This document shows positions 26,685 to 34,002 of a DNA stretch of 64,000 nucleotides, piece after piece. Location of the stretch: assembly GCF_001984035.1 (NCBI RefSeq), contig NZ_CP019449.1:2046001-2110000 (forward strand), written 5' to 3'. Below the pieces are notes generated by a model that saw nothing but the letters and a program-made list of their open reading frames with translations, searched no databases and had not been told where the DNA came from. Both the position numbers and the translations under genes were made by a program. The first letter of the stretch is position 1. Each line of letters starts with the position of its first letter. This DNA is from Sphingopyxis sp. QXT-31. GTDB taxonomy: Bacteria; Pseudomonadota; Alphaproteobacteria; Sphingomonadales; Sphingomonadaceae.

Positions 26685-26720
26685 GCCGGGACCGCGGTCC
26701 CGCTAAGGCCGGGCACAAGA

Positions 26721-27302
26721 TCAGCCAAGGTTGACGCCCATGCTGCCGGCGAGACCCGAAAGGCCGCTTTCCCAGCCCTCGCCGATCGCCTTGACCTTGA
26801 TGTCGCCCTGCGGCCCGCGATACAGTTCCACGAAGATCAGCGAGGTGTTCATGCTGCCGTCCTCGGACAGGTCGAAGCGCGCCAGTTCCTTGCCGTCGGC
26901 GTCGTTGATCACGCGCGCATAGGCGTTCGAGACCGAACCGAAATTCTGCTTCCGCTCCTGGCCCTCGTGGATCGTGACCGCGACGACGACCTTCTTCACA
27001 TCGGCGCCGAGGCGGGCGAAGTCGACCTTGACCGTCTCGTCGTCGCCCGCGCCCTCGCCGGTGCGATTGTCGCCGCCATAGACGACCGCGCCATCGGGCG
27101 AGGACTTATTGTTGTAGAAGATGAAATGCGCGTCGCTCAGCACCTTGTCGTTGGCGCCGACGACGAACGCCGAGGCGTCGAGGTCGAAGGCCGCGCCGTC
27201 GGTCTGGCGCACGTCCCAGCCGAGGCCCACGGTCACCGCCGACAGGCCGGGCGCTTCCTTGCTGAGCGACACATTGCCGCCCTTGCTCAATGACACTGCC
27301 AT
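26721..27302 (-). CDS. terD: TerD-family protein (stress/metal-binding)
   Basis: A 193-residue TerD-domain protein beginning [20 protein letters not shown]. It contains GLGWDV, the acidic DLDASAF motif (about 40-46) and [12 protein letters not shown] (about 78-89), which in TerD proteins bind Ca2+. It ends [10 protein letters not shown]. It is probably cytoplasmic or membrane-peripheral with the DUF475/TerC protein. It is highly similar to the neighbouring TerD at 27376, suggesting tandem duplication. A perfect stem-loop (27331-27359) separates the two genes. The exact role is unknown; the family is tied to tellurite, phage and oxidative stress tolerance. Confidence 0.94.
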   Translation of the reverse strand: MAVSLSKGGNVSLSKEAPGLSAVTVGLGWDVRQTDGAAFDLDASAFVVGANDKVLSDAHFIFYNNKSSPDGAVVYGGDNRTGEGAGDDETVKVDFARLGADVKKVVVAVTIHEGQERKQNFGSVSNAYARVINDADGKELARFDLSEDGSMNTSLIFVELYRGPQGDIKVKAIGEGWESGLSGLAGSMGVNLG

Positions 27303-27330
27303 GTCCGCGTCCTTTCAAAATCCGTGGAAA

Positions 27331-27359
27331 GGACCGGCGGGCCGCGTGCCCGCCGGTCC
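27331..27359 (-). terminator. Stem-loop between the two terD genes (weak terminator or mRNA stabiliser)
   Basis: GGACCGGCGGGC (27331-27342) pairs with GCCCGCCGGTCC (27348-27359) across five bases. On the coding strand it is followed by TTTCC rather than a long T run. It may cause partial termination or protect the upstream message, giving more of the promoter-proximal terD genes. Confidence 0.5.
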
Positions 27360-27375
27360 CTTCATCATGTCCGCA

Positions 27376-27951
27376 TCAACCGATGTTGACGCCATAGTTG
27401 CCGGCGAGCGGGCCGAGGCCGCCCTTGAAGCCCTGACCGACGGCGCGGAATTTCCAGTCGCCGGCGTTGCGATAGACTTCGCCGAGGATCATCGCGGTTT
27501 CGACCGAGGCGTCTTCCGACAGGTCGTAGCGAACGATTTCGGTCCCGGTCTTGTTGTCGACGAGGCGGATGAAGGCGTTCGAGACCTGGCCGAAGCTCTG
27601 GCCGCGCGATTCTCCGTCGTGGATGGTGACCGCGACCGCGACCTTGTCGACGTCGGCGGGGACCTTCGACAATATTATCTTGATCTGCTCGTCGTCGCCG
27701 TCGCCCTCGCCTGTGCGGTTGTCGCCCTGATGGATCACGGCGCCGCCGACGTCCTTGTTGTTATAGAAGCAGAAGTCGCCGTCCGAGCGCACCTTGCCGT
27801 CTTCCTTGAGCAGGAAAGCCGAGGCGTCGAGGTCGAAATCCTGCCCGTCGGTGGCGCGGACGTCCCAGCCGAGGCCGACCATGACCTCGTCGAGGCCGGG
27901 CGATTCCTTCGACAGGCTGACGTTACCGCCTTTTGAAAGAGAAATTGCCAT
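27376..27951 (-). CDS. terD: TerD-family protein (second copy)
   Basis: A 191-residue TerD-domain protein, [20 protein letters not shown], with [23 protein letters not shown] and [14 protein letters not shown] as calcium-site motifs. It ends [10 protein letters not shown]. It shares most conserved positions with the TerD at 26721 and also resembles the TerD at 30396, so this operon carries three intact paralogues. It is transcribed after the TerC-like gene, with a 75-base gap containing a near-perfect palindrome (27982-28002). Confidence 0.94.
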   Translation of the reverse strand: MAISLSKGGNVSLSKESPGLDEVMVGLGWDVRATDGQDFDLDASAFLLKEDGKVRSDGDFCFYNNKDVGGAVIHQGDNRTGEGDGDDEQIKIILSKVPADVDKVAVAVTIHDGESRGQSFGQVSNAFIRLVDNKTGTEIVRYDLSEDASVETAMILGEVYRNAGDWKFRAVGQGFKGGLGPLAGNYGVNIG

Positions 27952-27981
27952 GGAGTTTCATCCTTTCCGTTAGTGGTGGGC

Positions 27982-28002
27982 GTGGCCGGACCGTCCGGTC
28001 AC
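27982..28002. repeat. Palindromic element between terC-like and terD genes
   Basis: GTGGCCGGAC and GTCCGGTCAC flank a single C, with one mismatch. The loop is too tight for a hairpin, so a protein-binding site or processing signal is as likely as a terminator. Confidence 0.35.
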
Positions 28003-28026
28003 CCCCGATATTGCGTCCCCGTTATC

Positions 28027-29097
28027 TCACGCCTTTGCGGTTTCGGCCTCGCCTTCGTCCGCGCCGTCACCGCCCGGGTTGGCGCGGTTCCAGCGCACCG
28101 AGGACCAGAAGGCGATGCCGATCAGCACCGCACCGATCAGCCCGGTGATCACCTCCGGAATATGCTGGAAGGTGTTGATGTACATGATCACCGCCAGCGC
28201 GAGGATGGCATAGAAGGCGCCATGTTCGAGATAGCGATATTCGGACATCGTGCCCTTGCGGACGAGGAAGATCGTCATCGAACGCACGAACATCGCGCCG
28301 ATGCCGAGGCCGATGGCGATGATGATGAGGTTGTTGGTGAGCGCGAACGCCCCGATTACGCCGTCGAACGAGAAGCTGGCGTCGAGCACTTCGAGGTAGA
28401 GGAAGGCGCCGAAGCCGGCCTTGGCCACGTCGCCGCTCGACGGCGTCGGGGGTTCGAGCACATGGTTGACGATCTCGACCACGATGAAAGTCAGCAGGCC
28501 GCCGATCGCCGCGATGATGAACACCAGCGCATCGGCGTCGGACAGCATCGTCGAGGTGAGCCAGGTGCCGAGCAGCACCAACCCGATCGCGACCGCGTCG
28601 ATGTCGGCGACCTTGGCCAGCGGCCGTTCGATCGCGGCGATCCAGTCGACTTCCTTATCCGAATCGAAGAAATATTTGAGGCCGACCATGCCGAGGAAGG
28701 CGCCGCCGAAGCCCATCAGGCCGATATGCGCGTCGCTGACGATCGCCTGATATTGCTTGGGTTCGTTGAGCGCGAGCTTGAAAGCCTCGATCGGGCCGAG
28801 GCCCGCCGCGACCATCACGATCACCAGCGGGAAAACGATGCGCATGCCGAACACCGCAATCGCGATACCCCAAGTGAGGAAGCGTTGCTGCCAGACCGGG
28901 TCCATATCCTTCAGGACCGAGGCGTTGACCGCAGCATTGTCGAAGGAGAGCGAGACCTCGAGCACCGAGAGCACGACGCAGATCCACACGATGCCGAGCA
29001 CCCCGTCGATCGTGCCGGTGAGCTCCCAGCCGTACCAGGCGCCCAATGCGAGCGCCACCACGGTGAACAGCAGCGAACCGCCGAAATGTTTGAACAT
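28027..29097 (-). CDS. terC: DUF475 / TerC-like integral membrane protein
   Basis: A 356-residue polytopic inner-membrane protein of the DUF475 branch of the TerC superfamily. About nine hydrophobic segments are visible. The acidic membrane motifs are EVSLSFDNAAVNASVLKDM near residue 47 and LEVLDASFSFDGVIGAFALTNN, each with the SFDN/SFDG pattern that probably coordinates a divalent metal in a transport or sensing site. It lies in the middle of the cluster between TerA-like and TerD genes. TerC-like proteins anchor Ter complexes at the membrane; the transported ion (Mn2+ is suggested for relatives) is not shown here. The gene starts at 29097, where MFKHFGG begins. Confidence 0.9.
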   Translation of the reverse strand: MFKHFGGSLLFTVVALALGAWYGWELTGTIDGVLGIVWICVVLSVLEVSLSFDNAAVNASVLKDMDPVWQQRFLTWGIAIAVFGMRIVFPLVIVMVAAGLGPIEAFKLALNEPKQYQAIVSDAHIGLMGFGGAFLGMVGLKYFFDSDKEVDWIAAIERPLAKVADIDAVAIGLVLLGTWLTSTMLSDADALVFIIAAIGGLLTFIVVEIVNHVLEPPTPSSGDVAKAGFGAFLYLEVLDASFSFDGVIGAFALTNNLIIIAIGLGIGAMFVRSMTIFLVRKGTMSEYRYLEHGAFYAILALAVIMYINTFQHIPEVITGLIGAVLIGIAFWSSVRWNRANPGGDGADEGEAETAKA

Positions 29098-29135
29098 TGA
29101 AATTCGTCCCCTTGCCGCCGCAGCGGTGCTAAAAA

Positions 29136-30338
29136 TCAGTCTTTCGAACCCGCGGCCCAACGCAGGAAGATGCCGATGTCGTCGGCATATTCCTTCTGGT
29201 CGCGGTAATAGCGCATGTGGCGCTGCATCTTGAGGCTGCCGCCCTCGTTGTCGAGGATGGCGATGCCGCACAGCCGGCAATTGTCGCGCCCTTCGTCGAG
29301 GCGGACCTCGATCTCGGGCTGGCCGGGGATCGTCATCTTCACGATGCCGTCGGTCTTGTTCCAGTTCGGAACCCCGTCATAGATCAGCGCGAACACCGCG
29401 ATCCTTTTGATATGGTCGAAATATTGGCCGTTGACGCGGATCGTCTCGCCCGCCGACACCGCGCCGGTGCGGTCGTCGCCCGACAGCTGGATGAAGGGTT
29501 CGCGGTTGAAGTCGCCGAACGCGCGGCCCAACGCCTGGATCACGCCCTTGTAGCCGTCCTGCAGTTCGAACAGCACGCCGAGGTCGAGGTCGATATTCTT
29601 GGGCCCGCCCCCGAAGAAGCCGCGCTTCTGCTCGGGCTGGCTCCAGTTGAGGTTCAGAACGATCTCGCCGAAGGTCGAGCCGGTCTTCTTGAGGCTGACG
29701 CTGGGGCTCGATTTTTCGAGCGTGATCTTCTTGAGGCTGATCGGCGCGGAGGGCGCCGGAGCCGGGGCAGGTGCTGGTGCGGGGGCCGGAGCCGGCGCGG
29801 GGGCCGGAGTGGGCGCTGGCGCTGGAGCCGGGGCAGGCGCATCGGCCACTTCGCCGCCGAAATGGCCGATCAGGCTGCCGAGACCGCCGGCGAAGCCCGC
29901 GGCGATCGTGCCGCATTTCCAGCCCGAGCTGTGGCGATAGAATTCGACCATCATCACCGCCTTTTCGTTGGTGAGATGCTCGGCGACGTTGAACTCGGCC
30001 TTGCCGCCGTCGATCGACACCAGCAGCGGCTTGGCGTCGGCGATCAAGCGGTCGTCGTGCGTCGCGGTGAAGACGATGCGGTCGATGCTGGCGGGCAGCG
30101 TGTCGAGGTCGACCGCGAAGACCGCCTTGTCCGACGCGGGCGACAGGCTGATCGCCCCCTCGGGCGTGCGCGGATTCGAGAAGAGCACGACATAGCGATC
30201 GTCGCCGATCTTGCGCTCGGCATTCAGGCCGAAGGCCGCGATATCGACCCCCGCCAGGCCGAAGGACACCGCGACTTCGCAGCGGTTGCCGACGCCGAGG
30301 TCGGCGAGCCCGCGCTTTTCACCCTTTTGCAATTGCAT
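29136..30338 (-). CDS. terA: TerA-like protein with TerD-like N-domain and Ala-Pro linker
   Basis: A 400-residue two-domain protein. Residues 1-165 form a TerD-like domain that lacks a full DLDASAF site. About residues 167-197 are an Ala-Pro repeat of some fifteen units (29760-29850), a stiff linker. The C-terminal TerA-type domain contains KKITLEKSSPSVSLKK, IDLDLGVLFELQDGYKG, IQLSGDDRTGAVSAGE and a late CRLCGIAILDNEGG. TerA family members usually occur with TerD in tellurite operons. It follows the first TerD by 57 bases. The linker probably spaces two binding modules, perhaps with different partners. Confidence 0.87.
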   Translation of the reverse strand: MQLQKGEKRGLADLGVGNRCEVAVSFGLAGVDIAAFGLNAERKIGDDRYVVLFSNPRTPEGAISLSPASDKAVFAVDLDTLPASIDRIVFTATHDDRLIADAKPLLVSIDGGKAEFNVAEHLTNEKAVMMVEFYRHSSGWKCGTIAAGFAGGLGSLIGHFGGEVADAPAPAPAPAPTPAPAPAPAPAPAPAPAPAPSAPISLKKITLEKSSPSVSLKKTGSTFGEIVLNLNWSQPEQKRGFFGGGPKNIDLDLGVLFELQDGYKGVIQALGRAFGDFNREPFIQLSGDDRTGAVSAGETIRVNGQYFDHIKRIAVFALIYDGVPNWNKTDGIVKMTIPGQPEIEVRLDEGRDNCRLCGIAILDNEGGSLKMQRHMRYYRDQKEYADDIGIFLRWAAGSKD

Positions 30339-30395
30339 CGATGCCCCCCTTGCAGTCGCGGCTCGGCCGCGACGCGGATCGTTGAATGAGACGGA

Positions 30396-30983
30396 TCAGA
30401 TCAGGCTGCGCGACTGGTCGGCGAGCTGCTGGACATGCACGCCCTGCGCGCGTTCGCCCAGCGCCTTGTAGATCCATTCGCCGCCGCTGCGTTTCAGCGA
30501 GGCGAGGATCAGCCCGGTATAGCTGCCGCTTTCGCTGATGTCGTAACGCGCGAGTTCGCGGTTGGTCGCCAGGTCGATGACGCGGCCGAAGGCGTTGGCC
30601 ACCTTGTCGAAGGTCTGGCCGCGGAAGCTGGTGACGGTCAGGACGAGCGTCTCAACGTTGGACGGCAGGCGCGTCAGGTCGATCATGATCGTCTCGTCGT
30701 CGCCGTCGCCCTCGCCGGTGAGGTTGTCGCCGCTGTGGCGGATCGAGCCGTCGTCGCTGGTCAGTTTCTGGAACCACACGACATCGACGATGTTGCCGCC
30801 GCCGTCGAACACCAGGCACGAGGCGTCGAGGTCGATGCTTTCGTTGCCGCCCGAAAGCTTCGCGAAGAAACCCTTCGCCGGGGCCATGTCCCAGCCCACG
30901 CCGAGCGCGATGCGGGTGAGCCCGCTGCCGCCGGCCTCCTTCGACAGGCTGACACTCGAATTCTTGTTGAGCGAAATGGCCAT
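30396..30983 (-). CDS. terZ: TerD/TerZ-family protein, first gene of Ter cluster
   Basis: A 195-residue TerD-domain protein starting MAISLNKNSSVSLSKEAGGSGL. It has IDLDASCLVFD in place of the usual DLDASAF, and [15 protein letters not shown] as the second acidic motif. An insertion PAKGFFAKLSGGNES before the first motif resembles TerZ/TerX members. It ends QLADQSRSLI. It is nearest the likely promoter (30984-31166). A longer in-frame start at 31007 exists, but the family start matches 30983. Confidence 0.9.
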   Translation of the reverse strand: MAISLNKNSSVSLSKEAGGSGLTRIALGVGWDMAPAKGFFAKLSGGNESIDLDASCLVFDGGGNIVDVVWFQKLTSDDGSIRHSGDNLTGEGDGDDETIMIDLTRLPSNVETLVLTVTSFRGQTFDKVANAFGRVIDLATNRELARYDISESGSYTGLILASLKRSGGEWIYKALGERAQGVHVQQLADQSRSLI

Positions 30984-31166
30984 TTGTCTCTCCTCCACCG
31001 GCGGCATTCACAGGAGTCCGACTGATATAAACCGCCCCCCGGCCTGTCCATCTCTTTGTCGGCGTTCACCGATGCGAACAATCGGCGAAATAATTCTGTA
31101 ACTCATGTGGTTAAGCGGAGGTTTTAGCAGCCGTTTTACGTCGAAGCGACGCCGCGACGGGCCGAT

Positions 31167-33833
31167 TTAATGCCGCGCCCCCGGTTCGATCAGCTTGAGC
31201 CCCAGCGTCGAGGCGTTAAGCACCGCCTCCTCGCGCGTGCCCGCGCGCAATTTGCGCATCACATTCTTGAGGTGCCATTTCACCGTTTCGGGCGCGAGCT
31301 GGAGCGTGCGGGCGATTTCCTTGTTGGATTCGCCGGCGTTGAGTGCGCTCAGTATCTCGATCTCGCGGTCGGTGAGGAAGGAGAAGGCTTCGCCCGGCGC
31401 GGGGACGTTGGTCCCCGCGAGCGCGGGGTCGTGCCGCGCCGGATCGGCGAGGCGCAGCAGCGCGAGGAAACAGTCCGAGCTATACGCCTCGCTGCAGAAA
31501 TTCTGCACCGCGCGCACCCCGGTGACGTCGAGCACGTCGACGATCGTACGGCGGAAACCGACGCTGGCGGCGTGGTTGAGGAAGCGCACCGTTTCAAGCT
31601 CGACCATCTTGTCGCAGCGCCCGCTGAGCTGCGGCAGGATGTTGAACAACGTCGCCGCGGTGCGCAGTTCGGCATCGTCGGCGCTCGACGCGAGCTGGAG
31701 CAGCAGCGCCGCGACGCGGGTCAGCCGCGGGCGGTCGTCGGCCGCAATCGCCTCATAGGCGCGCATTTCGGCGAGCAGCGCGAAGGCGCGGCCCGGCGCC
31801 GACAGCGGATCGAGTACCGCCGCATCCTCGTCGGCGATGGCGAGCACTGCCTCGGGATCGATCGTCTGAGGCAGGCGTAGCCGCGCGCGTTCGACGACGC
31901 ACAGCGCTTTCAGCGGCGCCCATCCGCGATCGAAGGCGATGAGTTCGGCGCGGTCGATCAACGCCGCTGCCGGGTGGGCCTGCCCTTCCCGGGCGGCGAT
32001 GCGGGTCGCGACGAGAAAGGCGTGGAGCAGCGCGTCCTGGAAACAGGCGTGATCGAGCTGTGGCAGCGCGCGCGCCGCAAGTATCGCCGCGGCCTCGAAA
32101 TCCTCGCGTTCGTAGCAGCAGCGCGCGAGCGCCGCGTCGATCAGCGCCCCGGCGAGACCGGGTTGGGAGACCGTCTCACCTGCCTCGCGCAGCAGGCGTT
32201 CGGCCTCGCCGAGCTGCCCCTGCGCCCGCGCCGCGCCGGCCTTGGCGATGATCGCCAGCGCCAGCGGCAGATCGAGCGGGCGCCCGCGTCCGCGCAGCAG
32301 CAGCGGCCGCACCGCGTCGTGGACCAGCCCGAACAGCCCGCGCTTGAGGGCGCCATGCGCCAGCGTACCGCGCAGCATCGCGATGGCGAAATCCGAGAGC
32401 TCGCCGGGCGCGGCGAGCAGCTGGTCGCAGGCCTCGATCGCACCATCGAGCCGGTCGGCGGCATGGGCGCGGTGGAGCAGCTCGAGCGCAGGGGCATCGG
32501 CGCCTGCCACGGCGAAAACGGCCGCACCCGGGGCGTCGAGCACCGCGAGCCACGCCTGCGCCCGGCCGAGATCGGGGAAGGCGGCGATGGTCCCGGCGGG
32601 CAGCGCGGCGATCCAGCCGCCCGCCTGCTCGATATGGCCACCTTCGATCATCGGCATCGCGGCGGTCGCGATGAGTGCCCCCGCCTGCTCGAAATCCGCC
32701 GCCGCCAGCGCCTGGTCGATCGCCTCGGCGGTCAGCCCTGCCGCCGTATAGCGGCGAGCCGCGGCGCGGTGCAGCTGCGCGGCGCGGCCGGGTTCGGCGC
32801 GATCGAGGCGGCGGCGCAGCGCTGCACGGAACGCCGGGTGCAGGCGGTACGACGCACCGTCTTCGCCCACTTCGATGAACAACCCCTGCCCCGCCAGATC
32901 GCGGAGCCGGTCGCCGCTCCCTTCGTCGCCGCCGAGAAGGCGCGCGAGATCGGCATCGAGGCGCGGCGCGACCGCGCAGCGCTGAAGCAACAGCCGCTCG
33001 GCATCGGGAAGGGCGTCGATGAGCGGCGCGAGGAAGGCGTCGAGGCGCGCGAGCAGGCCGGCGAAATCGCCTGCCTTCAGCGTCTCGGGGCGCTGCACCG
33101 CAAGTCTGAATCCGGCCGGCCAGCCCTCGAGCAATTCATGCAGGCGAGCGGTGTCCTGCGCGTCCAGCGTCACGCCCGCCGCGGAGAGGAAGGCGGCGGC
33201 AGCCGTATCGTCCAGCGCGATGTCGGCCGAGCCGATCCGCAGCATCATGCCGCGGCGCTCGACCGTATCGACGGCCACCGATGGGGCGGTGCGAGCGGTC
33301 AGGACGAGGTGCAACCGCGCGGGCGGGTGGCGGAGCAAGGCATTCAATAATTCGGTCGCCCCGGGACCGGCGAGGCGGTCGGCATCATCGAGGACGAGCA
33401 GAAGCGGCCGGTCGTCGGCGTCGATCGTCTCCGCCAGTTCGGCCGCCCGTTCGGGCACCGCGGCAGCCGCCCCATCCGAATGCGCCGGGCGGCCGCAGGC
33501 GAGATGTACCGCAGCGGCGATGTGCGCGGTGGCAGCCGTGCCATCGTCGCCGGCGTCGAACGAGACCCAACCCGCGCGCCAGCCCGCCGCCTTCGCCTCG
33601 GCGAACAGGGCCGCGCAGAAGGCGGTCTTGCCGTAACCCATTGGCGCCTGCACCAACGTCAGCTCGCGCTGCGCGAGGCGGCCCAGCCACAGGGCGGCGC
33701 GGTCGAGGCCGACGAGATCGGATGGAAACCGCGGCGGGCGATCTTTGGGCGGGACCGGCGCCGCGCGGGCATGATCCCCAACGACGCGCAAATGCGCCGT
33801 GGCCTCGGTCCTCGATCCCGGCTGGATGGTCAT
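31167..33833 (-). CDS. MalT-like LuxR-family ATP-dependent transcriptional activator
   Basis: An 888-residue STAND-type regulator. The N-terminal NTPase has Walker A LVQAPMGYGKTAF (about 61-73) and Walker B LLLVLDDADRL. A long helical, TPR-like sensor region fills the middle. The C-terminal LuxR HTH reads LTDREIEILSALNAGESNKEIARTLQLAPETVKWHLKNVMRKL. It should bind ATP and an inducer, oligomerise and activate promoters. It is divergent from the TonB receptor at 34003, with a 169-base shared intergenic region, and lies just downstream of the Ter promoter on the same strand. It probably controls the receptor/catabolic unit; a role in Ter control is less likely but possible. Confidence 0.9.
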   Translation of the reverse strand: MTIQPGSRTEATAHLRVVGDHARAAPVPPKDRPPRFPSDLVGLDRAALWLGRLAQRELTLVQAPMGYGKTAFCAALFAEAKAAGWRAGWVSFDAGDDGTAATAHIAAAVHLACGRPAHSDGAAAAVPERAAELAETIDADDRPLLLVLDDADRLAGPGATELLNALLRHPPARLHLVLTARTAPSVAVDTVERRGMMLRIGSADIALDDTAAAAFLSAAGVTLDAQDTARLHELLEGWPAGFRLAVQRPETLKAGDFAGLLARLDAFLAPLIDALPDAERLLLQRCAVAPRLDADLARLLGGDEGSGDRLRDLAGQGLFIEVGEDGASYRLHPAFRAALRRRLDRAEPGRAAQLHRAAARRYTAAGLTAEAIDQALAAADFEQAGALIATAAMPMIEGGHIEQAGGWIAALPAGTIAAFPDLGRAQAWLAVLDAPGAAVFAVAGADAPALELLHRAHAADRLDGAIEACDQLLAAPGELSDFAIAMLRGTLAHGALKRGLFGLVHDAVRPLLLRGRGRPLDLPLALAIIAKAGAARAQGQLGEAERLLREAGETVSQPGLAGALIDAALARCCYEREDFEAAAILAARALPQLDHACFQDALLHAFLVATRIAAREGQAHPAAALIDRAELIAFDRGWAPLKALCVVERARLRLPQTIDPEAVLAIADEDAAVLDPLSAPGRAFALLAEMRAYEAIAADDRPRLTRVAALLLQLASSADDAELRTAATLFNILPQLSGRCDKMVELETVRFLNHAASVGFRRTIVDVLDVTGVRAVQNFCSEAYSSDCFLALLRLADPARHDPALAGTNVPAPGEAFSFLTDREIEILSALNAGESNKEIARTLQLAPETVKWHLKNVMRKLRAGTREEAVLNASTLGLKLIEPGARH

Positions 33834-34002
33834 GTTTCGCCCTCCATCTGAACCCCATGGCTATCGCCATGCGACGTCCGCGGCAAGCGTCCCCCCCATC
33901 GTTCCCCCCGCCGCCCGACCTGTCGCGCCGCGCGGCTCCGCAATAGCCTCGCTTCCATCGACGGCCACGCATCGACGGGCCGCAAGCCGTGGGAGAGACG
34001 AT

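Noticed and set aside
29760..29850. Short direct repeats that could be read as a CRISPR-like or satellite array
   Set aside because: The repeat is in frame and encodes Ala-Pro units within the TerA-like protein. There are no spacers of constant length.
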